From Strigamia acuminata (lineage: Eukaryota > Arthropoda > Chilopoda > Geophilomorpha > Linotaeniidae): a stretch of DNA of 60,000 bases. The position numbers and the translations under genes were made by a program. The stretch is taken from the NCBI GenBank assembly GCA_949358305.1, contig OX442318.1, forward strand, positions 4,948,501 through 5,008,500, written 5' to 3'. The notes under the pieces are model-generated. The model did no database searches. It worked only from the letters and a program-made list of their open reading frames with translations, and was not told the DNA's origin. Below are positions 1-26,329 of this stretch, piece by piece; the stretch's first letter is position 1; the number at the start of each line of letters is the position of its first letter.

Positions 1-1206
1 ACTCTATTTCATCAACTGTACAATCAATGGAGAAGAATGTTAGTGATGACCAATCTATTCCATTGAGTCCAACATCCATCGAAGCAACCATCAACTTAAG
101 ACGTATTGGTTACATCGCCAACCGACCATTGATATGCACAAAGTCCCCCTTATTGCAAATGGTTGCTGTGATAATTTCCTCGCCAGAGAATTTTCAAAGA
201 AGACAGGGTTTAAGAGACTCTTGGACAAAGCCGTTATCGCTATACAGCAACACTTCTGTTGTCTTTTTTACTGGCCGGTCCAAAAAAGAAGTGGTCAATA
301 CCGAAGTGTTCGTCGAAGCGAATAGAACCCGGGATATGGTAATAGTTGATTTTGATGAAAGTTACAGAAACTTAAGTGTGAAAACACTTCTCATGCTGAG
401 ATGGGTCAAGGATTATTGTTCCAATGCAAAGTTTATACTGAAATCCGATGATGATATGTTTATCAACATTTATAATGTTCTGAACTTTATCAGTAGCGAG
501 GAAACAAATAATTCAGCAATTTATGGGAGAACTGGTCCGAAATTGGAACCTATAAGGAAGAAAAAATCTAAATGGGGAGTTACTGTGGAAGAATATGCTA
601 AACCTTTATACCCAGATTATATCACGGGTCCATCGTATTTATTCGGGACAAAACATATTGCTCAATTGTTGACAATCTGTGTCAGGCTTCCGTATTTATA
701 TCTAGAAGGTAAAAAAAAAAACAATAACTGCATTCGAAAAGCATGTTTTAAATTGCAGTTGAACATGTTTTGTTGTTTAAATGTTGTGTGCATGCCCATT
801 GCGACTGAATGCAATCTTAACCAGCCGCCATTTTGAAAGTTACATGGAGACAACTCTGAAACAAGAAATTGAAAATATTTGTGTATACTGTGTATATTGT
901 ATGTGTAAGTTAGTATAAGGTTGACCTAACTTATAGTATGACTTTTTGAATGCAGCTAACGTTAACACATTAATATGTCTTATAAACGGTTACATTTTTC
1001 TAGATGTCTTTGTAACAGGAATATGCGCAAGAAAAATTAATATCCCAAGAATGAACCATTCAGGATTTATCGATGCCGAAGCACTTCCAAAAGCCACATG
1101 TGAAGTTTTGCAACTTTTAAGTGTTCATCACGTTGAGGGCTCGTTACTTCAAAAGCTGTGGCTTTTAACCTCACGTTTAAGTTTGTATGATTCTTGTAAA
1201 ATATAA
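1..1206 (+). CDS. GT31 beta-1,3-glycosyltransferase, copy 1 (5' end outside window)
   Basis: Partial type II Golgi glycosyltransferase of family GT31 (beta-1,3-galactosyl- or N-acetylglucosaminyltransferase-like). Exon 1 is open from position 3 to 708 and exon 2 runs 1004-1206; the junction rebuilds LEDVFVTGIC, the conserved ED..(T)G motif of the family. Other family marks are RRQGLRDSW, VFFTGRS, VDFDESYRNL, the metal-binding KSDDDMF and YPDYITG. The cytoplasmic tail, transmembrane anchor and first part of the stem lie upstream of the window. The gene is nearly identical to copy 3 (2693-4236), intron included, so the two are a recent duplication. Copy 1 stops seven codons earlier, at CKI. Donor sugar and acceptor cannot be read from sequence; GT31 is an established family assignment, the exact enzyme is not. 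Confidence 0.85.
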
Positions 1207-1539
1207 AAACCAGAATATTAAACATTGACCAAATAGATATACCGATAATTTCAATGTATGTTTGAATCATATGGAAAAGACAAAGATGTTACGGGCCTAT
1301 ATTTTGGCCTATATATTGGATTTGAAAATCATAAGATTGAGAACAGTACATTACAAAAATCAACCGACAAATGAAGAATCCGCCCAACCAATAACAAATT
1401 AAATTTTCGCAAAGTCGTGGATTATCTGGCTGCTTGCTTAACTCCCACATGTGCCTCTACTAAAACCAAAACTGCGAATTAGCTTAATGTTCTAAATATT
1501 TTATCGAGTTAATCTTGCAACGTGAAATTTAGAAAAATT

Positions 1540-1612
1540 TCCTTCACATTAAGCAAAAAATACTATCAATAACAAGGATATTCACGTTTTTTTTCCTTGA
1601 AGTGCAATATAA
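1540..1612 (+). promoter_or_regulatory. Conserved block upstream of GT31 copy 2 (promoter remnant)
   Basis: This stretch is strongly conserved with 5285-5361 and 7939-8013. All three contain a run like AAATTTCCTTCTCATATAGC, then TCAATAACAAGGATATTC, then TTTTTCCTTGAAGTGCAATA, at about 70-150 bases before the GT31 start codon. Promoter function is an inference from position and conservation. Confidence 0.5.
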
Positions 1613-1667
1613 ATTAAAAAGCACTCACTTTTACCGAACAGGAATATTGTGTTGTTTTACAAACAAA

Positions 1668-2163
1668 ATGAAATTCATAAGTGCAGTCAAGTGGAAAATT
1701 TATGGGAAAGTTGGTCACAATTGGTCACGTTAAAGAAAAAAGAATTCTAAATGGATGGTCACAAAAGATGAATATTCCAAACGTATGTTTCCAGATTTCG
1801 TCACCGGTCCATCGTATTTATTCCGAACCAAAAACATTGGTCACTTGCTGGATGTGTTTCCGGTTTCCATATTTGTACCTGGAAGGTAAAAGTCAAGTGA
1901 TACTATGCGAGCAGGTGTTATAAATGGTAACTTTTAACACAGATGTGTTTGTCACTGGAATGTGTGCAGAAAAAAGTAAAATTTCTAGACATCACCACCC
2001 AGGATTTATCAATCATTTACGTAAAAGAGATAAATGTATATTTTTGCGAATTATATGTCGGCATGAAGTTGGTGGGTTGTATTTTAAAAAAGTGTGGAAA
2101 TCACTGTCGGATTTACGTTTGTACAAAAATTGTAAAATTAAACAACAACAATTTTTTATTTAA
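1668..2163 (+). pseudogene. GT31 pseudogene (copy 2) with large internal deletion
   Basis: The start MKFISAVKW (as in copies 4 and 5) is joined directly to KIYGKVGHNW, which lies about 200 residues later in intact copies. The RRxxxR region and the DDD motif are therefore deleted. A TAA follows shortly (in NWSR*) and a single-base shift breaks the LLDVCVRLP segment. The usual donor (exon end 1885) and second exon (1943-2163, DVFVTGMC) are still visible. It cannot encode an active enzyme. The deletion junction itself keeps the frame, so the later stop and shift may have come after the deletion. Confidence 0.85.
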
Positions 2164-2692
2164 ATACAGAAAACAGGAAATGTAATAACTTTGTATTTCA
2201 AATTGTTGAAGTTCAAAAAGTGTTAGCACAAAGAACCATGCCAATAGTTTTCTGATAAAATAACAAATTAAGATTATTTCACATAAAAGTGGATTATCTG
2301 GCGGCACAACCTCGGTGGAAGGAAAACAGTACATGGTTGTTGTATTGTGACCACTGAAACCTGGAAAGGGAAAAATAAGAGAAAATAAATTTTTCTATTT
2401 ATTCATTGCTCTGTAATTCATTTATGACTTCATTTCCTCTCTTTTATTCATCTTATATTGTAGATCCCACCTTCACTATTTTTCTCTCTCATCACGTGTT
2501 CCTGTCTTATTCATTTCATTTTGTAAAAACTGAAATTTTTATGTAACAATTCACATTCCAACATATATTCACAGATAAGGATATTTCTTCTCAGTAAACT
2601 ACACAGTTTATGTCATCAATTTCAGCACAATTGCTTGTATTGATGTCACTTTGGTAAGCCTTCATTCAAATTCAGCTTCAGTTTGCCCAACA

Positions 2693-4236
2693 ATGCATTT
2701 CCTAAGTGCAGCTAAGTGGCTAACTTTATCTGTAAGTGGTTTAGTCTGTTTGATTATAGTGTGGAAAACAGAAATATTTAATTCCAGCAATCTTCGAATT
2801 TACCACAAATCACATGCAAATAACACAACTACCAACAATAAGAGTTTATCTACTCCAGTAACTACAGAATCAGTGACAAAAATTGTCAGTAATGCTCACT
2901 CTATTTCATCAACTCCACAATCAATGAAGAAGAATGTTAGTGATGACCAATCTATTCCATTGAGTCCAACATCAATTGAAGCAACCATCAACTTAAGCCG
3001 GATTGGTTACATCGCCAACCGACCACTGATATGCACAAAGTCCCCTTTATTGCAAATGGTTGCTGTGATAATATCCTCGCCAGAGAATTTTCAAAGAAGA
3101 CAGGGTTTAAGAGACTCTTGGACAAAGCCGTTATCGCTATACAGCAAAACTTCTGTTGTCTTTTTTACCGGCCGGTCCAAAGAAGGTTGGATCAATAAAT
3201 ATGTGTTATTCGAAGCGAATAGAAGCCAGGATATGGTGATAGTTGATTTTGACGAAAGTTACAGAAACTTAAGTTTGAAAACACTTCTCATGCTGAGATG
3301 GGTCAAGGATTATTGTTCCAATGCAAAGTTTATACTGAAATCCGATGATGATATGTTTATCAACATTTATAATGTTCTGAACTTTATCAGTAGCGAGGAA
3401 ACAAATAATTCAGCAATTTATGGGAGAACTTCTCCGACTTTGAAACCCATGAGGAATAAAAAATTTAAATGGGTAGTTACTGTGGAAGAATATGCTGAAC
3501 CTTTATACCCAGATTACATCGTCGGTCCATCGTATTTATTCGGGACAAAACACATTGCTCAATTGTTGACAATCTGTGTCAGGCTTCCATATTTATATCT
3601 AGAAGGTAAAAAAAAACAATAGCTGCATTCGAAAAGCGTGTTTTAAATTGCAGTTGAACTTGTTTTGTTGTTTAAATGTTGTGTGTATGCCCATTGCGAC
3701 TGAATGCAATCTTAACCAGCCGCCATTTTTAAAATCACATAAAGACAACTCAGTTAGGCCAACCTTATAACTTAAAGTAGAGTCTAAATAACTTTTGAAT
3801 GCAGCTAACGTTAACGCATTATAGTAGGTGCATTCAATAAGTCTAAAACGTATGCAAAACTCGTTTCGTGTTTGCACGTGACGTCATTCCCATTGAATAA
3901 TATGTTATTCAATGGGAATGGGAATGACGTCCCGTGAAAACACGAAACGAGTTTTGCATACGTTTTAGACTTATTGAATGCACCTAGTATATCTTATAAA
4001 CGGTTAAATTTTTTTTAGATGTCTTTGTGACAGGAATATGTGCACAAAAAATTAATATTCCAAGAATTCACCACCCAGGATTTGTCGATGTCGCAAAACT
4101 TTCAAAACCCACATGTGAAGTTTTGCAATTTTTAAGTGTTCATCACGCTGAGGGCTGGTTACTTCAAAATCTGTGGCTTTCAACATCACGTTTAAGTTTG
4201 TATCAATCTTGCAAAATAAAAAAACCAGAATATTAA
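2693..4236 (+). CDS. GT31 beta-1,3-glycosyltransferase, copy 3
   Basis: Two exons, 2693-3605 and 4019-4236, give 376 aa, a normal GT31 length. I start at 2693 (MHFLSAAKW) because it aligns with MKFISAVKW of copies 4 and 5; an in-frame ATG at 2651 would add 14 residues before the anchor. Layout: short cytosolic tail; a single signal-anchor around residues 8-25; an Asn/Thr/Ser-rich stem; then the catalytic domain with RRQGLRDSW, VFFTGRS, VDFDESYRNL, KSDDDMF (metal binding), YPDYIVG and EDVFVTGIC. The last motif is split by a phase-1 intron. It should act in the Golgi lumen transferring a sugar in beta-1,3 linkage; donor and acceptor are unknown. The 413-base intron contains a foldback MITE (3824-3987) absent from copy 1. 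Confidence 0.9.
3824..3987. mobile_element. Foldback MITE in the intron of GT31 copy 3
   Basis: About 164 bp of almost perfect palindrome. It begins GTAGGTGCATTCAATAAG and ends with its reverse complement, with the symmetry centre near ATTGAATAATATGTTATTCAAT. The homologous intron of copy 1 lacks it, so this is an insertion after the duplication. TATA on both sides is a possible target duplication. Confidence 0.85.
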
Positions 4237-4237
4237 A

Positions 4238-5284
4238 TATTGACCAAATAGATATACAGATAATTTCAGATGAAGAATCCGCCCAACAAATAACAACAGG
4301 TTTTTCCTCATTTTTCCTAATTTCTCCCTTTTTCGGTCGTCCTGGTATACCCATTTTTAGACGTCCGGGTCCCTTCTTGAATACAGCATACTTTTTCATG
4401 ATTAAAATTCATTTTTTTTGTTCATTACAAGCTTTGATCCATTTGTCCCTATTAGATGAGATTTTTGGAAAGCTAATTTCTTGAATTTTTGTAGGTATTT
4501 GTACAGTTATAAATAGTACACGACAACATTTTTACATTTGCCGCCTGTGTAAACAAACTACTACGGGCACATTATGACGTCTCATTCTGTCCCAACCGAA
4601 CTATAACCAGACCGGAACCACAGTTGTGATAACGGAACCTTGTAATTGTATACTGGTTCGACCTTGGTTTCATTGACAGATATTTTTCCGTCCCTGTACC
4701 CCGATTGGCCCGATTTCATATTGTCCTCATCAGTTCAAAATTAAACAGTTTTATTTATTTATTTATTTATTTATTTAAATCAACGCACCATAAGGAGCAA
4801 TACAAGGGGGAAAGAGGGAAGGGAGGTTACATGGCCATTTGGGCTGACATCAAATACAGGCGAAGGCATTATTTTCTTTCTCTTCATTTGGGCTCTAACC
4901 TTCCTGTTCCAATTAGTCCATGAACAGATGGACAGTTATGTAAGTGATTAATAAGAATCATGGCATTGGCGCAGTCGTTTGTGAGTCGTTACATGTGACC
5001 GTTTGCTTATTAAAAATGCATCAATAAATAAGGAGGAGAGAACAACCAGAAGAGAACAATCCTCGTATGCAATGACTGCCAGTAAAAGAAGTCGACGTGA
5101 AATACAAATCCGTGAGAAACTTTATTTCAACTAAATTAATGGATACAATGACAACTGGATAACTTTACCTTTGCTCACTGATGTTCATCAGTCTGTAAAA
5201 TTAAGATTTCGCAAAGTCGTGAATTATGCAAGTTTATATTTTAAATATTTTAACCTTGCAATGTAACAAATAGTGACATATAGA
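4238..5284. repeat. Duplicated intergenic spacer, unit 1
   Basis: No gene seen. The segments 4380-4720 and about 4892-5284 match 6648-7030 and about 7468-7938, so the spacer was duplicated with the GT31 genes. Unit 1 is interrupted by a non-LTR retrotransposon tail at 4738-4890. Unit 2 carries other DNA at the same place. Confidence 0.7.
4738..4890 (-). mobile_element. 3' end of a non-LTR retrotransposon with (TAAA)n tail
   Basis: On the minus strand the sequence reads GCTCCTTATGGTGCGTTGAT followed by (TAAA)n, the small 3' hairpin and tetranucleotide tail typical of CR1/L2-type LINEs or their SINEs. A relative lies at 10711-10765. The 5' boundary is uncertain and no coding part is present. 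Confidence 0.55.
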
Positions 5285-5361
5285 AAAATTTCCTTCTCAT
5301 ATAGCATAAAAAGTCCTGTCAATAACAAGGATATTCCCTACTTTTTCCTTGAAGTGCAATA
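5285..5361 (+). promoter_or_regulatory. Conserved promoter block of GT31 copy 4
   Basis: Same block as at 1540-1612 and 7939-8013, ending about 70 bases before the ATG at 5432. Its conservation across three gene copies exceeds that of the surrounding spacer; the role is inferred. Confidence 0.5.
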
Positions 5362-5431
5362 AGCTCAGCTGTAAACCAGTCCATTTTACAGAGTTAAGTA
5401 TTACCGGGATGTATGTTGATACACAAACAAA

Positions 5432-6596
5432 ATGAAATTCATAAGTGCAGTGAAGTGGATAACCACTTTAGTTGTAATAACTTATGGTTTGATAACTTTA
5501 ACTGGACTATGGTTACCACCAATAACTGGTAAATTGGATTTTAATCACATTCTAAAATATTTTCCGTCAAATCATAACAAATCAACTAATGAGACTGACA
5601 GCAATATCCAATCTACGCCATCAACTTCAACCACAACTGAAACAAACACCAATAATAATCAATCTATTCCAGTAAGTGAAATATCAATTGAAAAAACCAT
5701 CAACTTAAGCCAGCTCAGTTATGTCACCAACACGCCACGGATATGCAGGAACTCCGCTACACTACAATTAATCGCAGTAATAATTTCCTCGCCGGAGAAT
5801 TTCAAAAGGAGACGAGGCCTAAGAGACACGTGGGCTAAGCCGCTGTCTTTGTCCGAAAACACTTCGGTCATATTTTTTACCGGTCGCTCGACAAATGAGT
5901 CGATCAACGATAAAGTGATCTCCGAAGCCAACAAAAAACACGACTTGGTAGTTGTGGATTTTGTTGAAAGTTACAGAAACTTAAGTTTGAAAGTACTTCT
6001 CATGTTGAGATGGGTCAAGGATTATTGTCCTAATGCAAAGTTTATACTGAAATCTGATGATGATATGTTCATAAATATCTACAACGTTATGGATTTCATC
6101 AATAGCGAAGAAACAAATGATTCAGCAATTTATGGGAAACTAGGTCACGCTTGGCCACCTAGAAGAGAGAATGATTCTAAATGGATGGTCACAGAAGAGG
6201 AATATGCAAAACCTACATATCCGGATTTTGTTACCGGTCCGTCGTATTTAATAGGGACCAAAAACGTTTCTAGGTTGCTGTCTGTGTGTGTTAGGCTTCC
6301 ATATCTGTTTCTAGAAGGTAAAAAATCAATTAAGTCAGTGTCAGCAGATCTTACTAATGGTTAATACTTTGAACACAGATGTGTTTATTACAGGAATATG
6401 CGCAGAAGAAAGTCAAATTCCTAGGAAACTTCAGCCAGGTTTTAACAATTTCGGGATTCCTCCAGGAGGTGACTGTACTTTTCTGAAATTAATAAGTATT
6501 CATGATATTAATAGAAGGTTGGTGAAACATCTGTGGAAAAAAATATCAAATATAAGTTTGTATGAATCATGTAAAATTAAAAAACCTAAATTTTGA
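5432..6596 (+). CDS. GT31 beta-1,3-glycosyltransferase, copy 4
   Basis: Exons 5432-6317 and 6379-6596 encode 367 aa. A short N-terminal tail (MKFISAVKW) is followed by a hydrophobic signal-anchor at about residues 10-30, then a polar stem rich in N, S and T with several N-glycosylation sequons, then the GT31 catalytic domain. Visible motifs: RRRGLRDTW, FFTGRS, VDFVESYRNL, KSDDDMF, a WMVTEEEY segment, YPDFVTG and EDVFITGIC. The phase-1 intron is only 61 bp, whereas copies 1 and 3 have introns of about 300-400 bp at the same site. All residues normally needed for metal and sugar-nucleotide binding appear present. Specificity is not predictable. Confidence 0.9.
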
Positions 6597-7938
6597 CTCA
6601 GAAACTTGTTTTGTGGTTGCAATAACTTACTCACACAGGGAAATAAAATAGAGCATACTTTTTCATAATTAAAATTAATTTTTCTTGTTCATTACAAGCT
6701 TTGATCCATTTATCCCTAATAGATGAGATTTTTGGAAAGCTAAAAGATGATATATTTTGATTGCTTGGATTTTTGTAGGGATTTGTACAGTTATAAGCTT
6801 AAACAGTAAACGACGACATTTTTACATTTGCCGCCACTGTAAACAAACTACTACAGGCACATTGTGACGTCACATTCGGTCCCAACCTAGCTACAGCCAG
6901 ACCGGAACCACCGTTGTAAGCTGTGATGACGGAACCTCGTTCGACCTTGGTTTCATTGACACATATTTTTCCGTTCCTGCGCCCTGATTGGCCCGATTTC
7001 ATATTGTCCTCATCGGTTCAAAATTAAACCGTTTTATACATTATTTTCTCTTCTGAGTTCAAATTCGATACAATTCTCTCGTTCCTGAACGTATTTTATC
7101 TTGTTCTTGTTTCATTTCAGATATTTAAATGTTACGTTTAAATTTTACGTATTCTCCTGCTTTTACATTGAAATGACAGTTTTCATTTCAGCTATTCACA
7201 ACACATTTGTGAAACATTGGAAATATCCAAATATTTCTCATGATAGTTAATTCAAATTTTCCATATAAATTTCCAACTTAGAAATGTTTGAAAATTTAAT
7301 TTTTTTCCAGTGTTCATTTAAGCCAATTTGGATTTTGTTAGCAACCATTGTACGCAATTACTTATTGTGTGTTGCTAGGCTTCTAGTTGCCTAGTAACTC
7401 TTTCTCACTTATTTTATAAAGTAGTCGACATCTAAATCCTATTCCGAGTGGTCGCACTGTCTTCCATTGGGCTCTAACCTTCCTGTTCCAATTAGCCCAT
7501 GAACAGATGGACAGTTATGTAAGTGATTAATAAGAATCATGACATTGGCGCAGTCGTTTGTGAGTCGTTACATGTGACCGTTTGCTTATTAAAAATCCAT
7601 CAATACATAAGGAGGAAAGAACAACCAGAAGAGAACAATCCTCGTCTTCAATGACTGCCAGTAAAAGAAGTCGAAGAGAAATACAAATCCGTGAGAAACT
7701 TTATTTCAACTAAATTAATGGATACTATGACAACTGGCTAACTTTACCTTTGCACACTGATGTTCATCAGTCTGTAAACTCAAGATTTTGCAAAGTTGTG
7801 AATTATCAAGATGCTTAACACCCAACAGATTATCCATGCACATAATTGACATAAAGCTCTACTAAAACTAGAACTGCAAATTTATATTCTAAATATGTCA
7901 TTCAGTTAATCTTGCAACATAGCACAGTGAATTTTATA
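6597..7938. repeat. Duplicated intergenic spacer, unit 2
   Basis: No gene seen. It matches unit 1 (4238-5284) in two blocks, 6648-7030 and about 7468-7938. The stretch 7031-7467 between the blocks has no match to unit 1 and shows no coding potential or recognisable repeat. Confidence 0.65.
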
Positions 7939-8013
7939 AAAATTTCCTTCTCATATAGCAAAAAAAACACGGTCAATAAGAAGGATATTCACTGTTTTTT
8001 CCTTGATGTGCAA
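7939..8013 (+). promoter_or_regulatory. Conserved promoter block of GT31 copy 5
   Basis: Third copy of the block shared with 1540-1612 and 5285-5361, again about 70-150 bases before the start codon (8086). Inferred proximal promoter. Confidence 0.5.
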
Positions 8014-8085
8014 TAGCTATAAACCAGTCACTTTTACAGTGTTGAATTTGTCACAGGAATATATGTGTGTTGGTTTACAAACGAA

Positions 8086-9364
8086 ATGAAATTCATAAGT
8101 GCAGTTAAGTGGATAATCACTTTAGTTATAATAACTTATGGTTTGATAAGTTTAATTGGACTATGGATACCATCAATAACTGGTCAATTGGATAGTAATC
8201 ACAATATAAAATTTTTTCAATCAAATCACAACAAATCAACTATTGAGACAAATGACAGCAATATCCAATCTGCGCTTTCAACTTCAACTTCAACAACAAC
8301 TTCAACCACAACTTCAACCACAACTTCAACCACAACTTCAACCACAACTTCAACAAACAACATCAACAATCCATCTACTTCATCAATCTCAACCTCAACC
8401 ACAACTGAAACAAACACCAATAATAATCAATCTATTCCAGTAAGTGAAATATCAATTGAAAAAACTGTCAACTTAAGCAAGCTCAGTTATATCACCAACA
8501 CGCCACGAATTTGCAGTAAATCAGCTTCACTACAATTAATTGCAGTAATAATTTCCGACCCCAAGAATTTCCATAGGAGACAAAGCTTAAGAGACACATG
8601 GACAAACTTTTTGTCTCAATCCCCAAACACTTCGGTTGTATTTTTTACCGGACAATCGACAAATTTGTCGATCAACGATCGAGTGATCTCCGAAGCCAAC
8701 AACACTCAGGACTTAATAGTTGTGGATTTTGCTGAAAGTTACAGAAACTTAAGTTTGAAAATACTTCTCATGTTGAGGTGGGTCAAGGATTATTGTCCCA
8801 ATGCAAAGTTCATATTGAAATCCGATGACGATATGTTCGTACATATCTACAACGTTATGGATTTCATCAATAGCGAAGAAACAAATGATTCAGCAATTTA
8901 TGGGAAACTAGGTCACAATTGGCCACCTATAAGAAATAATGATTCTAAATGGATGGTCACAGAAGAGGAATATGCAAAACCTACTTATCCGGATTTTGTC
9001 ACCGGCGGATCATATTTATTCGGAACCAAGCGAATTTCCCAGTTCTTGTCTGTGTGTGTTAGGCTTCCATATCTGTTTCTAGAAGGTAAAAAATCAATTA
9101 GGTCAGTGTCAGCAGATCTTACTAATGGTTAATACTTTGAACACAGATGTGTTTATTACAGGAATATGCGCAGAAGAAAGTCAAATTCCTAGGAAACTTC
9201 ATCCAGGTTTTATCAATTTGTCAATTCCTCGAGGAGGTGACTGTAGATTTCTGAAATTAATAAGTGTTCATGATATTAATAGAAAATTGATGCAAGATCT
9301 GTGGAAAAAAATATTAGATATAAGTTTGTATGAATCATGTAAAATTAAAAAACCAAAGTTTTGA
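8086..9364 (+). CDS. GT31 beta-1,3-glycosyltransferase, copy 5
   Basis: Exons 8086-9085 and 9147-9364 (61-bp phase-1 intron) encode 405 aa. I use the ATG at 8086 (MKFISAVKW, as in copy 4) rather than 8065, which only adds a short polar leader. A signal-anchor at about residues 9-30 is followed by a long stem containing a Thr/Ser repeat (TSTT units) that makes this copy about 38 residues longer than copy 4. The catalytic domain has RRQSLRDTW, FFTGQS, VDFAESYRNL, KSDDDMF, YPDFVTG and EDVFITGIC. The stem looks mucin-like and could be O-glycosylated. It should be a Golgi type II enzyme. Confidence 0.9.
8281..8355 (+). repeat. 12-bp coding microsatellite in the GT31 copy 5 stem
   Basis: Tandem ACTTCAACCACA units encode Thr-Ser-Thr-Thr in frame. 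Copy 4 has only a short Thr/Ser run here, so the array expanded after duplication. Length variation would change the distance of the catalytic domain from the Golgi membrane without shifting the frame. Confidence 0.85.
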
Positions 9365-10412
9365 TTTAGAAACTTGTTTTGTGGTTGCAACAACTTACTC
9401 ACACAGGAAAATGGAATATTTACACAAATAATCCCCTTTCTCCCTTTGCAAATAAATAAAATCAAACATTCCACATACCTACTAAGCCCAAAACAATTGG
9501 AAATTCCTGAAATTCAGGAATCACTTGGCGAATTGGGACAAAAATTGATTTAAAACGCAAATATCTCAAAAACGAAAGTTCGGATCGTCGAAAACTAAAC
9601 ATCTATCGAAAGAGCGGAAAAAAACTGCACTAGAAACGTTGATTAAACAACACTGTCCACAACTAAAATAATTAGTATATATTTAATTGAACAATATATA
9701 CTTTCTTTTGAGACACCTGTTCAAGTCTTGCAGCAGTCAACTAAAATCCTATTACTTTCTAGTTGTCAATTGCCCTCTTAGAATTTCCGCACCAGTTGCC
9801 GCGCAAACTGAAAAAAGAGCTGAAATAAAATTAGTTCCAGCAAAATTGAATTCTTTTAATTATCATTTAAATACAGCTATTTACAGTTCACTAATGAGTA
9901 CTTTTTCTTAAAAATTATCAATTTTTTTATCACCAAATAACACAATTAAGATGAAGAAATATTTAAATAATGTGCAATTAGATGAATACTGTAATGAATA
10001 TCTTACTTTTTTTTTCTTCTTTTTTTTTTAATAGAAAATATTTAAAAATTGAGAAATACAACTTGCTTTACAGTACAAAATGCACCAAAAATTAAACAAT
10101 AATATATTCTATACAAATAGCAATTAGAAAAAAAAAATAATAATAAAAAAAAAGCTAATAATGATTCAAAATGTACATTTCAAGCATGCATTGTTTGTAA
10201 ATAATATTAACTCAACAAATTCTCTCCTTTTTTCATATTGTCAACAATATCCAAAATAATTTAAAGAAATAAAAAGGTAAATTCAAAAATACTTGATATC
10301 TCCTTGATTCGATATAAAACACAATGAGCAATGTGAATACGAAAATAAAGTGAAAATACACCACAGAATAAGAAAAAAGGTAATGTTTTACTGTCCATGC
10401 GTAAGAGTTCGT
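9365..10412. other. Convergent intergenic region between GT31 copy 5 and Su(H)
   Basis: AT-rich with no convincing coding exon. It should contain the 3' UTRs of GT31 copy 5 (AATAAA near 9449) and of Su(H) on the other strand. I see no transposon ends here. Confidence 0.5.
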
Positions 10413-25640
<15,228 letters not shown>

Positions 25641-25858
25641 GAGGAAGACAAGTTCATAAGTGCCAACCCTTGCTCACAAGGAGGCAGACAAAACTCAAGT
25701 GGCGTAAGATGAGTGGCTCAAGAAGGTGGAGAGGAGGGCGGAGATTGAAGGAAGGAAAAAGCAACAAAAAAAAATAAACGATGCAAGCGCCTCGACGGAC
25801 GCGGGACGCAGCATCTTAGCCTTGACCTGTTGTGACCCTAAATAAACTGGCAAGTGCT

Positions 25859-26093
25859 TTTCCCACGGCAGAGAAGCAGCGGGAACATTCAATCAAACCT
25901 GTTCCCAGATTTGGCGCCACCTGATGATGATGTGTTCAAATTGAGAGTTTTTTTTTAATTTTAAAAAAAATATTATTTTTGTTATAATTTTTTAAAAATA
26001 TATAAATTATACCACCTCCAAATTTTTATTTCTATATTTATATTTTTTTTGGTTTTTGGATTTTGGTGTCCAGAATGGTGTGGGTGTGGGAAA
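25859..26093. promoter_or_regulatory. Two CSL/Su(H) sites upstream of the exon 1 start
   Basis: CGTGGGAAA on the minus strand at 25859-25867 (about 220 bp upstream of the ATG at 25640) and TGTGGGAAA on the plus strand at 26085-26093. The interval 25641-25920 is less AT-rich than its surroundings and is a reasonable promoter or 5' UTR for the long isoform. Function is inferred. Confidence 0.45.
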
Positions 26094-26156
26094 GCGATTT
26101 GGAGGTGGTTTTCAGATTATTTTTATGTGCATCCTTCACATTTTCTTTCACTTTGC

Positions 26157-26329
26157 TCATTTCAGAGGAGCCAGTGAAGCGCAGGGAGACCCGAAGGAAC
26201 ATAATCGGTCATTATACCTCCAACGAAGAACCCGTTAGCATTTTACGTGCGATCTGCTGCACTGCCCGACGTACAAAAAACATAAAAATTAGTGCACTAA
26301 TAATTTATGGTGATCGTCGATACCATTAG
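26157..26329 (+). other. Possible orphan terminal exon
   Basis: After a good acceptor (TTTGCTCATTTCAG) an open stretch encodes about 55 residues, including EEPVKRRETRRNIIGHY and ILRAICCTARRTKN, and ends in a stop. It looks more protein-like than the surrounding AT-rich DNA, but I find no partner exon and do not recognise the peptide. It may be a relic. Confidence 0.2.

Noticed and set aside
4955-5010. TTGGCGCAGTCG as a tRNA A-box (also near 7548)
   Set aside because: No B-box at the proper distance and no cloverleaf; it is part of the duplicated spacer.
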